Shown: in pieces, positions 37,094-46,239 of the stretch
Layout: each line of letters begins with the position of its first letter
How positions within the stretch are numbered: position 1 is the stretch's first letter
NCBI GenBank assembly: GCA_016712145.1
Contig: JADJRO010000001.1
Location: 2,356,501-2,420,500, forward strand
From: Saprospiraceae bacterium
GTDB taxonomy: Bacteria; Bacteroidota; Bacteroidia; Chitinophagales; Saprospiraceae
Direction: 5' to 3'
DNA length: 64,000 nucleotides
Made by a program: the position numbers and the translations under genes
The notes under the pieces: model-generated
The model's input: only the letters and a program-made list of their open reading frames with translations
Databases searched by the model: none
Told to the model about the DNA's origin: nothing

Positions 37094-38293
37094 ATGAAAA
37101 AATTAAGTTACCTCATTTGTACTCTTTTTATTTTATCCTGTGTCAAAGAACCAAAAACAAGTTTTGAAATTCCAGCATTACTGGAACGATCAGAAAAAAT
37201 GCAATATTTTAATGAATGGACTGAAGTGCGAACAAGCTATGCAGATCTCAAACATTTATTGACAAAAAATTCTGACAATATAGATGCCTTAATTAGAATT
37301 ACAAATCTCTTTATTGCTGAAGCTAGAATTACCGGGGAACACGGACATTATTATCCAGCTGCATTAAAAACAATCGAACATGCTATACAGCAAAAAAACC
37401 TTAATAAAGATCAGGAATTTCTTGCCTTAAGTGCTAAAGCCAGTGTACAACTTTCGTTGCACCATTTTAAAGATGCGCTGAAAACTGCTGAAATAGCTCA
37501 ACAAAAAAATCCATACAATGCATTGATATATGGAGCATTGATCGATGCGCACGTTGAATTGGGCGATTACAAGAATGCAGTTTCACTTGCCGATAAAATG
37601 GTATCCATGCGTCCAGATTTACGTTCTTACTCCAGAGTCTCTTATTTGCGTGAAATATATGGTATGCCGGAAAATGCTATTAAAGCGATGCAAATGGCAG
37701 TGGAAGCCGGCAGTCCAGGTAGCGAAGAAAAGGCATGGGCCGCTTTACAATTGGCTCAATTATGCATACGCTATAATAAAACAGCAGAAGGAATTTCTAT
37801 ACTAAATCAAATTCTGGAAGAACGTCCTGATTATCCTTTTGCAAAAGCAAACCTGGCAACCGTGTATATGAGTCAGGGTAAATTTAAAGAAGCCGAACAA
37901 GAATTAAAAGAAGCCTGTGCCATCATTCCTGAAGTTTCATTTTATATTCATTTAGCAGAATTGTATAAGCAGACGAATCAAACAGAAGCGTTTAACACAA
38001 TCATTCCTGAAATCCTGGCGATGCTGAATGACGATATGCAACATGGCCATAATATGAGTCTTGAGTACGCAGCAGTCTATTCAGCTTTATTGAATGATCC
38101 GGATAAAGCTTTAAAATACATACAAGAAGATGTGGCCATGCGACCTGATAATATTGATATAAATAGAAGTCTTGCCAAAATATATCAAATGAAAAAAGAT
38201 CCGCAAAATGCCCTCAAGTATTTAGAAAAAGCAAGCAGTACCAATTCAAAGCATCCTGAGCTAATTGAATTAAAACAGCATCTCAAAATCTAA
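37094..38293 (+). CDS. TPR-repeat lipoprotein
   Basis: The ATG at 37094 (399 residues) is chosen because it begins a lipoprotein signal (MKKLSYLICTLFILSC, lipid-anchored C16); the longer frame starts inside a hairpin. The rest is a run of tetratricopeptide repeats, for example DAHVELGDYKNAVSLADKMV and ATVYMSQGKFKEAEQELKEA. TPRs mediate protein-protein contacts, so a periplasmic or outer-membrane scaffold for the neighbouring DUF4331 protein or TonB receptor is plausible. The order DUF4331, TPR, TonB receptor points to a shared process. Confidence 0.85.
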   Translation: MKKLSYLICTLFILSCVKEPKTSFEIPALLERSEKMQYFNEWTEVRTSYADLKHLLTKNSDNIDALIRITNLFIAEARITGEHGHYYPAALKTIEHAIQQKNLNKDQEFLALSAKASVQLSLHHFKDALKTAEIAQQKNPYNALIYGALIDAHVELGDYKNAVSLADKMVSMRPDLRSYSRVSYLREIYGMPENAIKAMQMAVEAGSPGSEEKAWAALQLAQLCIRYNKTAEGISILNQILEERPDYPFAKANLATVYMSQGKFKEAEQELKEACAIIPEVSFYIHLAELYKQTNQTEAFNTIIPEILAMLNDDMQHGHNMSLEYAAVYSALLNDPDKALKYIQEDVAMRPDNIDINRSLAKIYQMKKDPQNALKYLEKASSTNSKHPELIELKQHLKI

Positions 38294-38442
38294 TTTTACT
38301 CTATAAAACTAAAAGGAAATTAAAGATGAATGTCAATTCTTCGATTCGTGGCTATAAATTGTTATTAAATTCCTTCAATTCGTAATTCGTCATCGATCAT
38401 TCGTAATTGATTTTAGTTCGTGGCAATAAAATATAAATTCAG
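38294..38442. other. Spacer with decayed ATTCGT-word repeats
   Basis: The spacer contains several fragments such as GATTCGTGGC, AATTCGTAATTCGTC and TAGTTCGTGGC. They resemble the 18-bp word repeats at 25397-25562 but are degraded. No gene is seen. Confidence 0.45.
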
Positions 38443-40650
38443 ATGAAATATTTTAATCATATAGCATTCTTGATTCTTATAAACATTTCAAGTTATGCAC
38501 AAATCAGTGGGTTTGTTTTAGATGAATTTCAAAATCCAATTCAGGAAGTAACGATTCTAAATAAAAAATCAAATACTCATACCCACAGCGATGGGAACGG
38601 ATATTTTAAAGATCCGAATGCAAAACTTGGGGACAGTCTTCAATTTTCCTTTATAGGATTTAAATCAACTACATACCAAATAGCAGAATCTGATTTAAAC
38701 AGGAATCTTACTATCCATTTATCAGAAACCTCTGTGTCATTGAATCAAATTAACATTACCGAATCCCTGCCATACAATCTACAGCTAATAGACAATCATA
38801 TCCGACCGGTTCAAAGCAGTCAGGAACTTTTGCGATTGGTGCCCGGTTTGTTTATTGCACAACATGCAGGCGGAGGAAAAGCCGAACAAATCTTTTTAAG
38901 AGGATTTGATTTAGATCATGGTACAGATATTCAAATTACGGTTGATCAATTGATTCCGGTCAATATGGTTTCACATGCTCACGGACAAGGGTATGCAGAT
39001 TTACATTTTATCATACCAGAAACCGTAAAACGACTGGATTTTGAAAAAGGGAGTTACAATGCTGCCAAAGGTAATTTTGCCAATGCAGGCTATGTTGATT
39101 TTATTTTACAAGATCGAATAGCAAACAATAGCATCATCTTTGAAACCGGAAAATTTGATGCGCACCGATTTGCTGGAATGTTTAAACTTTTAAAAACTCC
39201 ACACACCAATTCCTATATAGCTGCAGAATCTGTTTCAACGGATGGATATTTCGAACATCCACAAGATTTCAAACGATTCAATGGTCTTTTCAAATTAAAT
39301 CATAATTTAAAATCCGGTGCCGAATTAAAATTTACAGGCAGTCATTTTAACAGCAAGTGGAACGCATCGGGACAAATTCCTCAAAGAGCTATAGATCAAG
39401 GATTGATCAATCGTTTTGGTGCTATTGACCCTAATGAAGGTGGAAAAACAGATCGAACCAATCTCTTGATGCAATTCATTCAACCGATTTCTTCATATCA
39501 ACAGTTAAAATTAAGCGCGTTCGGTTCATATTACAATTTTGAACTGTTTTCCAACTTTACTTTTTTTCTAAATGATTCAATAAACGGAGATCAAATCAAA
39601 CAAAAAGAAAACAGAACTATTTTTGGTTTAGATGCCCAATGGCTTTCAAAATGGTATGGAATTAATTTTACATCTGCAATTGGCAATCGTTTAGATTTGA
39701 TACACAATATTGAATTAAGTCACACAAAAGATAGATTATTGCTACTTAATCATCTTGCCTTGGGCAATGTAAATGAACACAATGCGTATGCCTATATTAA
39801 GTCAAACTATGAATGGAATAAATGGGAAGTATCTGTACAGTGCAGAATGGATATATTTCAATTTAATTATAAAGACAAGGTACTTTTATCGCCAGACAAA
39901 TTAAACAAAACAGAATTAAAAATTTCTCCAAAATTTCATTTGAGATACAATTTAAAACCAGGATTGCAATTGCTTGCAAAGATGGGTCGTGGTTTTCACT
40001 CTAATGATACCCGCTTGTTACTTCAAAATACAAATACATCCATGTTACCTACAACCAACAGTTTGGATTTAGGAATGCAAACAAAGCTTGGAAAAAATAT
40101 ATTGTTCCATGCAGGACTTTGGTATTTGAACCTGCAAGATGAATTGGTCTATGTTGGTGATGAAGCCATCGTAGAAAACAGCGGAGAAACAAACCGTCAG
40201 GGCATCGAAGCAGGGTTTCGTTTCCAGTTAAACAAATATATATTTTTAGATGCAGAATCAAGCTATTCCCATGCTCGCGCCGTTACCGCTGATGAAAAGC
40301 AAAATTTTATACCACTTGCTGCAAATTGGACCCATATTGGAGGCCTGACCCTAAAAAATTACAAGCAATTTTCAGCAGCTTTGCGTTTCCGGATGCTGTC
40401 AGATCGACCTGCAAATGAAGACAATAGCATCAGAGCAACTGGCTACCAACTTGTGGACGCGACAATTAATTATCAGTATCGGTACATAAATATCGGTTTG
40501 ATTGTAGATAATATTTTCAATCAAAAATGGAACGAAGCACAATTTTTAACGTTATCAAGATTAAAGGATGAACCAAAAGCTGTCGAAGAAATTCATTTTA
40601 CACCCGGCAGTCCAATTAATTTCAGGTTTAAATTTCAAATTGATTTTTAA
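38443..40650 (+). CDS. TonB-dependent outer-membrane receptor
   Basis: The product has 735 residues. A signal peptide (ending SSYAQ) is followed by a carboxypeptidase-regulatory-like domain (ISGFVLDEFQNPIQEVTI), a plug domain (~115-220) with the histidine-containing stretch NMVSHAHGQGYADLHF, and a beta-barrel ending in a terminal Phe (FRFKFQIDF). It imports an unknown ligand using TonB energy. The plug signature FLRGFDLDHGTDIQI resembles a receptor subfamily that I associate with DUF4331 neighbours (from memory). The His-rich plug could suit a metal or metal complex, but that is inference. Confidence 0.9.
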   Translation: MKYFNHIAFLILINISSYAQISGFVLDEFQNPIQEVTILNKKSNTHTHSDGNGYFKDPNAKLGDSLQFSFIGFKSTTYQIAESDLNRNLTIHLSETSVSLNQINITESLPYNLQLIDNHIRPVQSSQELLRLVPGLFIAQHAGGGKAEQIFLRGFDLDHGTDIQITVDQLIPVNMVSHAHGQGYADLHFIIPETVKRLDFEKGSYNAAKGNFANAGYVDFILQDRIANNSIIFETGKFDAHRFAGMFKLLKTPHTNSYIAAESVSTDGYFEHPQDFKRFNGLFKLNHNLKSGAELKFTGSHFNSKWNASGQIPQRAIDQGLINRFGAIDPNEGGKTDRTNLLMQFIQPISSYQQLKLSAFGSYYNFELFSNFTFFLNDSINGDQIKQKENRTIFGLDAQWLSKWYGINFTSAIGNRLDLIHNIELSHTKDRLLLLNHLALGNVNEHNAYAYIKSNYEWNKWEVSVQCRMDIFQFNYKDKVLLSPDKLNKTELKISPKFHLRYNLKPGLQLLAKMGRGFHSNDTRLLLQNTNTSMLPTTNSLDLGMQTKLGKNILFHAGLWYLNLQDELVYVGDEAIVENSGETNRQGIEAGFRFQLNKYIFLDAESSYSHARAVTADEKQNFIPLAANWTHIGGLTLKNYKQFSAALRFRMLSDRPANEDNSIRATGYQLVDATINYQYRYINIGLIVDNIFNQKWNEAQFLTLSRLKDEPKAVEEIHFTPGSPINFRFKFQIDF

Positions 40651-40747
40651 TCAAGGGCTTATCAATTAGGCATTTTTTTATCGTGTAAATCGTTGATTTT
40701 AAATTTATTATCTGAAATTAATTTTAAATTCATTCTGTAGTTTTTCA

Positions 40748-40755
40748 TATCTTTG
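40748..40755 (+). promoter_or_regulatory. -7 promoter element TATCTTTG
   Basis: This octamer matches TAnnTTTG exactly and is followed by C, the usual context. It lies 23 bp before the desaturase ATG. No clean -33 TTTG is visible upstream. Confidence 0.55.
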
Positions 40756-40778
40756 CACCCTAAAATCAAACCGTAGTG

Positions 40779-41822
40779 ATGAATCCTGAAGTAAAGGAAT
40801 TTACCGGAAAAGTTAAAGAAGCGCTAAAAACATTAAAGCCTTACCAAAAAACGGATAATCTCAAAGCAATCATTCAAATTTTAAATAGCATCGGACCTTT
40901 TTTTGCGGTCTGGGTAGCTATTTATTTTTTATGGGATTACAGCGTTTTAGCTGCTTGCTTGTTGGCATTATTAAATGCACTCTTTTTAGTACGCATTTTT
41001 ATCATACAACACGATTGTGGCCACAACACCTTTGTAGAATCTTCCCGCTGGCGTAAAATCATAGGTTATAGTTGCAGCATGTTAAGTTCAGTACCTTATT
41101 CATACTGGGCAAAATCCCACCATTTTCACCATATGAATAATGGCATGCTGGAAGTTCGGGATATTGGTGATATCAATACACTTACGGTTGCTGAATATTC
41201 AAAACTTGGTAAATTTGAACGCTTTAAGTACCGTTTATACCGGACACCACTTGTAATGTTTGTATTAGGTCCGATCTATTATATTTTTATACACAATCGT
41301 TTACCGCTTGTGAATTTAGAAGAGTTCAAAAAAGCAAAACCAGGATTGTATTTAAATAATATTATTTATGCAGCCGTATTTATAGCACTTTGTTTCATAT
41401 TGGATTGGAAGCGTTTCATAACCATGCATTTAATAATTCTTTCATCTTTTGCAATCATTGCCATCTGGTTTTTTTATGTTCAACATCAACACGAACATGG
41501 TTACAAACACTGGAGGAATAAATGGGAGTTTATGTATGCAGCCATTAAAGGAAGTACCTATTATAAATTACCAGCTCTATTTAATTGGTTTACTGGGAAT
41601 ATTGCAATTCACCACATCCATCATTTAAATCCGGCTATTCCCAATTACAATTTAAAAAAATGTGTAGATGCCATTCCTTGGTTTCACAAATACACCACAG
41701 AGTTAAATTTCTTTCAAAGTTTAAAATTAGCAACCCATAAACTGTGGGATGAAAATACCGAGCGCATGATCACGTTTCGGGAATACTACCGCATGGAACG
41801 ATTGGGATTGGTGAAAGTGTAG
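40779..41822 (+). CDS. Membrane fatty acid desaturase
   Basis: I take the ATG at 40779 (347 residues); a GTG directly before it is an alternative. The three histidine clusters of the acyl-lipid desaturase family are present: HDCGH at residues 78-82, HHFHH at 114-118 and HHIHH at 278-282, with HQHEHGYKHW in between. Several hydrophobic segments (residues ~25-65, 160-215) make it an integral membrane di-iron enzyme that inserts double bonds into acyl chains, probably to adjust membrane fluidity. A matching promoter lies directly upstream and the gene stands alone. Regiospecificity cannot be told. Confidence 0.92.
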   Translation: MNPEVKEFTGKVKEALKTLKPYQKTDNLKAIIQILNSIGPFFAVWVAIYFLWDYSVLAACLLALLNALFLVRIFIIQHDCGHNTFVESSRWRKIIGYSCSMLSSVPYSYWAKSHHFHHMNNGMLEVRDIGDINTLTVAEYSKLGKFERFKYRLYRTPLVMFVLGPIYYIFIHNRLPLVNLEEFKKAKPGLYLNNIIYAAVFIALCFILDWKRFITMHLIILSSFAIIAIWFFYVQHQHEHGYKHWRNKWEFMYAAIKGSTYYKLPALFNWFTGNIAIHHIHHLNPAIPNYNLKKCVDAIPWFHKYTTELNFFQSLKLATHKLWDENTERMITFREYYRMERLGLVKV

Positions 41823-41824
41823 AG

Positions 41825-42208
41825 GAGAGGCTAGAGGCTAGAGGCTAGAGGTTTTGACTGCTGACTACTAATTGCTGACTACTGATTTTGGGGCTAGAGG
41901 CTAAAGGCTAGAGGTTTTGACTGCTGACTACTAATTGCTGACTACTGATTTTGGGGCTAGAGGCTAAAGGCTAGAGGTTTTGACTGCTGACTACTAATTG
42001 CTGACTACTGATTTTGGGGCTAGAGGCTAAAGGCTAGAGGTTTTGACTGCTGACTACTAATTGCTGACTACTGATTTTGGGGCTAGAGGCTAGAGGCTAG
42101 AGGTTTTGACTGCTGACTACTAATTGCTGACTACTGATTTGAGGCTGGAGTCACTTTTTTTTTTGACTACTGACTATTAATTACTGACTACTGATTTGGG
42201 GCTAAAGG
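41825..42208. repeat. 63-bp tandem repeat, five copies plus a degenerate sixth
   Basis: The anchor GTTTTGAC recurs at 41851, 41914, 41977, 42040 and 42103, exactly 63 bp apart. Each unit contains nested sub-repeats of GGCTA(G/A)A and of CTGACTACT(A/G)ATT. The copies are nearly identical. A sixth diverged unit runs to about 42208 and includes a nine-T run. No spacer-like variable segments are present, so it is not a CRISPR array. It lies between the desaturase gene and the end of the TIR operon. Confidence 0.9.
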
Positions 42209-42264
42209 ATAGGAAATTAATTTCTCATTTATACAAGGATTCTTACCAATCAGCCTTTAAGACC

Positions 42265-42331
42265 TTCAGACGAACAGACCACCAGACGATTCGACGAACA
42301 GACCATCAGACGATTCGACGAATAGACGACA
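42265..42331. repeat. Short direct repeats of an AGACGATTCGACGAA word
   Basis: Variants of GACGATTCGACGAACAGACC are repeated about 2.5 times and end two bases before the stop codon of the TIR gene. The word differs from those of the other spacers. It may act as a transcript end signal; this is not established. Confidence 0.7.
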
Positions 42332-42332
42332 A

Positions 42333-42797
42333 TTATTCCTCCTCCTTTTTTCGATTGTAATAATCAACCACATCCCGGATGCTTTTGGAAATTTCTGTAT
42401 AAACTTCATCTGAATTTACTGCATTTTCAATTGGAATACCTCCTTTGGGAAGGGCTTGCAGTTTTCTGAATGGCATGCCGCTCCAATCACAGGCTCTGGC
42501 TATAATAGGAATGACCCTGGCAGTTCCAGACTCGTGCCTTTGCATCGCAATGTCCAATTCATTTCTCCAGATATAATCCGAGGCAATAAAATCAATGCTA
42601 ATCAATAATATAATGATATCTGCCGTAGTAAGCTCTTTTTTAATTAATTCATCCCATTGATCTCCCGCCATGATTTGCCGATCCTGCCAGACTTCAATTT
42701 TATTGGATCGCTTAAGAGTAATTAAAAATTTATCGAGTTGATTTTTAATCGCCTCGTCTTCATGCGCATAGGAAATAAAGACTTTTAGTTTACTCAT
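42333..42797 (-). CDS. TIR-domain protein (TIR_2 type)
   Basis: The protein has 154 residues and is almost entirely a TIR domain. It has the first strand KVFISYAHEDE, WQDRQIMAGDQW, IILLISIDFIASDYIWRNE with the putative catalytic E80, and VIPIIARACDWSGMPF. The retained Glu suggests possible NAD-cleaving or NAD-processing activity, as known for bacterial TIR effectors, but some family members are only adaptors. It has no signal or membrane segment. It overlaps the upstream coiled-coil gene by one base and is the last gene of a six-gene operon with a patatin and a second TIR-like protein. Confidence 0.9.
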   Translation of the reverse strand: MSKLKVFISYAHEDEAIKNQLDKFLITLKRSNKIEVWQDRQIMAGDQWDELIKKELTTADIIILLISIDFIASDYIWRNELDIAMQRHESGTARVIPIIARACDWSGMPFRKLQALPKGGIPIENAVNSDEVYTEISKSIRDVVDYYNRKKEEE

Positions 42798-43669
42798 TAT
42801 TTCCTATTCATCATGTTCAACTTGTTTTGATATCTGGGATTGTTTAATACATCTTCTACAGATTTGCGTTTCTGTTTTCCAATCCAAACTTCAAATTTAT
42901 TTACTGCCCCCGGTGCATCTACAAGTACCGGTTCGCGGGTGACTTCAATTTTTGCATTCATAAGGGTACGGTACATTTCATTTGCCAATTTTTGATCAGA
43001 TTTATCAAAATATTTAATATAGGTATCAAATGATTGATCTTCAATTTTATCAATACTCGCACTAAATTGATTATACCACTCTTTCTGATCCAATGCAAGA
43101 TAAGCGCGCTTGGCATCGGCCTCAAAACCTGGCATGTACTGGATGTAACATTTATATTTTTTGGATAATTTATCAATTTTCTGAACTTGATCTTTTATCT
43201 TTTCTTCTTCAACAGGTTTGGTCTCAAGTTTATACTTTTTTTGTACTTGAATATAATCATTGTTCAATTTTTCAAACTCATGTTGAACTTGTGTTAATAA
43301 ATTCAAGGATTGCTGCTTGATAGAATCTGCTTCTAAAGCAGTTTGACTTAACAGACTATTTGTATTAACCAGTGAAGTCTGAAGACTGTCGAGTCGAATC
43401 AATGCGGAATCTCGCTCAGCAATTAGTTTTTCTTTTTCTGAAAGCAAACCGCTTTTTTCAGCGATGAGCAATTCCTTTTCATGCAATTGCTTTTTTAATT
43501 CATTGGCTTTGCTAGAGAGTTCCAATCCTAAATAAAGAATTAAACCACCTAAAATACAAAAACCCAGTACAACAATTACCGTATAGATCTTAGACTTTTG
43601 CTCATTCTCCAAAAGATTCTCCAATACACGAATATTCTGCAGATTTTTTTCTTTAAATTCTGAACTCAT
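42797..43669 (-). CDS. Membrane-anchored coiled-coil protein, unknown
   Basis: The protein has 290 residues. A transmembrane helix at residues ~29-50 (TVIVVLGFCILGGLILYLGL) is followed by a long coiled coil (~52-165) rich in EKLIAE-type heptads, then a ~120-residue helical or globular C-terminus (KYKCYIQYMPGFEADAKRAY ... KLNMMNRK). No family is recognised. It sits between the two TIR genes, overlapping one by one base and separated from the other by nine, so a scaffold or sensor role in the same complex is a reasonable inference. A cytoplasmic or periplasmic location for the coiled coil is not decided by the sequence. Confidence 0.7.
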   Translation of the reverse strand: MSSEFKEKNLQNIRVLENLLENEQKSKIYTVIVVLGFCILGGLILYLGLELSSKANELKKQLHEKELLIAEKSGLLSEKEKLIAERDSALIRLDSLQTSLVNTNSLLSQTALEADSIKQQSLNLLTQVQHEFEKLNNDYIQVQKKYKLETKPVEEEKIKDQVQKIDKLSKKYKCYIQYMPGFEADAKRAYLALDQKEWYNQFSASIDKIEDQSFDTYIKYFDKSDQKLANEMYRTLMNAKIEVTREPVLVDAPGAVNKFEVWIGKQKRKSVEDVLNNPRYQNKLNMMNRK

Positions 43670-43678
43670 AGTACTGAA

Positions 43679-44335
43679 TTAAATGGTTGACAATTTGGTG
43701 GGAAATAAAACATTCTTCACAGAAATTAATGCGATCAAACCGAATAACAAAAAACTGAGCACCGCCAATAAAATTTCATGTGTTTTATCATAAATAAAAA
43801 ATGATGCAAAAATTCCAATCAGCAACACAATTCCTGCAACAATCCAATAAAAAGAGGTACTGGTACTTGCAATTTTAACCGATTGCAATTCCGGAAAAAT
43901 AAAACACTTGATTTCATCGCCTATTTCCTTAAAAATAGTTTGTTTGTCCGGCAAGGTTTTACTTAAGTGCTCAATTGATTTTTTTTCTTCAGGAAGCACT
44001 TCACTACTGTATTTTTTTAAAATGTCATCGGTAGTCCAGTCGCATTCTCTTAAAAGTATAGGAACGATTTTAATGTGTTGGGAATCTGCCAGTTTTAAAA
44101 TCTTTATACATTCATTATTGTTTAAATAATCTACACTTATTAATGGGATGGTTAAATCAGATAATTTTAAATATTCTTCATTTTTAGTAAGATCTCCGTT
44201 TTGTTTAAATAATTCCTGCTCGTCGTAAATTTCAATCCATCCCTTGCGTTTATATTGTTGCAAGTGATTGTTTAGATCTTTGTACAAGGTTTGATCTTCT
44301 GGTTTGTCAGAATAGGAAAAATAAATTTTCTTCAT
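43679..44335 (-). CDS. TIR-like protein with two C-terminal transmembrane helices
   Basis: The protein has 218 residues. Residues 1-~150 resemble a TIR domain: KKIYFSYSDKPEDQ, LSDLTIPLISVDYLNNNECIKIL and IKIVPILLRECDWTTDDI, the last sharing the R-CDW motif with the 42333 protein. The Trp before the putative Glu (E75) is missing, so catalysis is uncertain. Two hydrophobic helices (~163-183 and ~189-209) anchor it in the membrane. It lies three bases after the patatin gene and nine before the coiled-coil gene, clearly in one operon. Confidence 0.8.
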   Translation of the reverse strand: MKKIYFSYSDKPEDQTLYKDLNNHLQQYKRKGWIEIYDEQELFKQNGDLTKNEEYLKLSDLTIPLISVDYLNNNECIKILKLADSQHIKIVPILLRECDWTTDDILKKYSSEVLPEEKKSIEHLSKTLPDKQTIFKEIGDEIKCFIFPELQSVKIASTSTSFYWIVAGIVLLIGIFASFFIYDKTHEILLAVLSFLLFGLIALISVKNVLFPTKLSTI

Positions 44336-44338
44336 ATT

Positions 44339-45507
44339 TTATACATCAAAAGAAGTCGGTAAATGGGTTTCAGTAAATTGTTCAGCCGCTTTTCGACCTA
44401 TAGCCAATAAGTCCGGAATATTTTCATAATGATCCATCTCAGCAATTGAGCGAACCTTATTCATATCAAATTTAAATCCAAGTGCTGTCAATGCGTCTTG
44501 GGTTAATCTTACATTGTGCCTTGTAAAACTAAATAATTTTTCTTTTAAATATTTTAGCTCTTCCAATTGACCAAACTGATTATCGATAAAATCTGAGGGA
44601 CCGAAATTCTTACCAAGGTATTGCAATAATATCTGATTCATCTCAAGTGCATCTATCATAAAAAGGTTGGGCAATTTAGAAGCCCAGGCTACGGCCCGTG
44701 ATTCAACCAAAACCTCTGGATCCTCTAAAAGCAGGCCATTCCCGGTTCCTAATGATGTCAGAAACAAATCATTTTCTCCAGACTTCCAGTTAAATCCAAA
44801 ACTCGGTACCGTTGCGGTAAGAAAAAGTTGGAAAACAGGGTTATTAGCCAAACTGACACCACCATCAACAAAACCCGATTTAACCAACTGGCCTTTACGT
44901 GTTTTAATTGGGAGTTGTTTGGGTTTAAAATAATAAGGAGCAGCTGAACTGGCTCTGCACAATTCCCACAATTTAATGTCTTTATTTGCTTTGTAATAAA
45001 CCCCATCCGGGTGATTTGCAAAAGTCCACAAACTATAGGTGTCTGCGCGTTTGGTATTGATGGCCAATCCACATTTAATGGCTTGTGTATCTCCAAAAAC
45101 AATTTCGCCAAAAGTACTCTGCAATTGTTTTTCTAAATTTTCTGAATTGTAATTTTCCTTAAATATTGCCCTAAATCCAGTCCAGTCTCTGGGAATCAGC
45201 GAATAACTTCGTTTGCCAAAAATAACTTCCCCTAAATCCAAATACAACTGAATGATCTGTTTCACTTCCATGCCTAATGCAAGGCCAGTTGCCATAATGG
45301 CCCCGGTACTGGTTCCTCCCATCATATCGTAATAGTCACTCAACACCAAATCCGGTTTAGCATACCGTTTCGAAGCATGGATTCAATCTTTTCCAGGAAA
45401 CCCAAGGTTAGGATTCCACGGACTCCTCCACCATCCAATGCAAGAATCCGCTTGGAGCCTGATGATGCATCCAGTTTTTGCTCAAGGTTTTTAAATGAAT
45501 GGGCCAT
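44339..45507 (-). CDS. Patatin-like phospholipase (reading frame broken by a 1-nt deletion)
   Basis: Two frames together give a complete patatin of about 389 residues. The N-terminal frame starts at the ATG at 45507 (MAHSFKNLEQKLD) and carries the oxyanion-hole loop LALDGGGVRGIL. The frame then shifts at the AAA run at 45370-45368. The main part, open from 45349, reads LVLSDYYDMMGGTSTGA with the nucleophile Ser of GTSTG, and later VDGGVSLANNP with the catalytic Asp. One added A (CGAAAACGG) restores the family sequence. Patatins hydrolyse membrane phospholipids; some are effectors of bacterial defence systems. It lies six bases after a lipoprotein gene and three before the TIR-membrane gene. 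Confidence 0.88.
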
Positions 45508-45513
45508 ATACGT

Positions 45514-46239
45514 TCAATTGTTTTTTATAAAAAAAAGTACCTCTTTATACAATTCATTAAAATCATAAACGGTTGATTTAATATTATCTCTATGAGCTTT
45601 CCCATAATCTATTAAGGCATGTACTTTTAATACATCCTTTTTACGGCTCATAAAAACTTCAAAATTGTCTTTATTCTTTTTACATAGTTCCGGTGGACAG
45701 GTTGTCAATTGTTTTTTTATATGTTTATTAAACTGTTTAATGCAAGAAATATCACATCCAGCTGAAATATAAAGTTTAAAAATATTTTCACAGGTATCAG
45801 TAGGTCTTTTACACGGATCAATGGAGGTAATCATTCCTTTATATATTTTCAACAATTCAAACCGATTTACCTGATTGCGATCGTTTGGATCCGAAAGTCC
45901 TTTTATAGAGAAAAAATAAACCTCATGATTTAATAAAGGGATACTATCATTTTTAAATGGAATATAAAATTGAAATCGTTGATGTTTTATACTGCTGGTA
46001 TCTTTAATCAAATAAATATCCATATCATGAATTCTCGATTTTTCAGTCATCATGACTTTTTCGGAAACTTTATTTCTAAAAAATACATAAGGCGTTAAAT
46101 TCATTTCAAATTTAGTGAAGGTATCTCCAGGTGAAAATGTATGAACATATTGTTCCAATTTTTTAGATAAATCCTCCACTTTATGATATTTCCTGGAGCA
46201 GGAACTAAGCACCGCTAAGAGCAATAGGTATTTATACAT
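45514..46239 (-). CDS. Lipoprotein of unknown function
   Basis: The protein has 241 residues with a lipoprotein signal (MYKYLLLLAVLSSC, lipid-anchored C14). The mature part is rich in aromatic and charged residues, with several cysteines clustered around residues 140-185 (CKRPTDTCENIF, CDISCIKQF, TCPPELC), which could form disulfides in the periplasm. No family is recognised. It overlaps the upstream outer-membrane protein gene by one base and is followed by the patatin gene with a six-base gap, so it belongs to the TIR-patatin operon and may link it to the cell envelope. Confidence 0.75.
   Translation of the reverse strand: MYKYLLLLAVLSSCSRKYHKVEDLSKKLEQYVHTFSPGDTFTKFEMNLTPYVFFRNKVSEKVMMTEKSRIHDMDIYLIKDTSSIKHQRFQFYIPFKNDSIPLLNHEVYFFSIKGLSDPNDRNQVNRFELLKIYKGMITSIDPCKRPTDTCENIFKLYISAGCDISCIKQFNKHIKKQLTTCPPELCKKNKDNFEVFMSRKKDVLKVHALIDYGKAHRDNIKSTVYDFNELYKEVLFFIKNN

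Noticed and set aside
41825..42208. Possible CRISPR array
   Set aside because: Units are identical over their full 63 bp with no variable spacers, and no cas genes are present.
42333..45507. Assignment of the TIR-patatin block to CBASS or Thoeris
   Set aside because: There is no CD-NTase, no ThsA-like SIR2 or SLOG protein and no accessory ubiquitin-like genes; only the effector types are shared.
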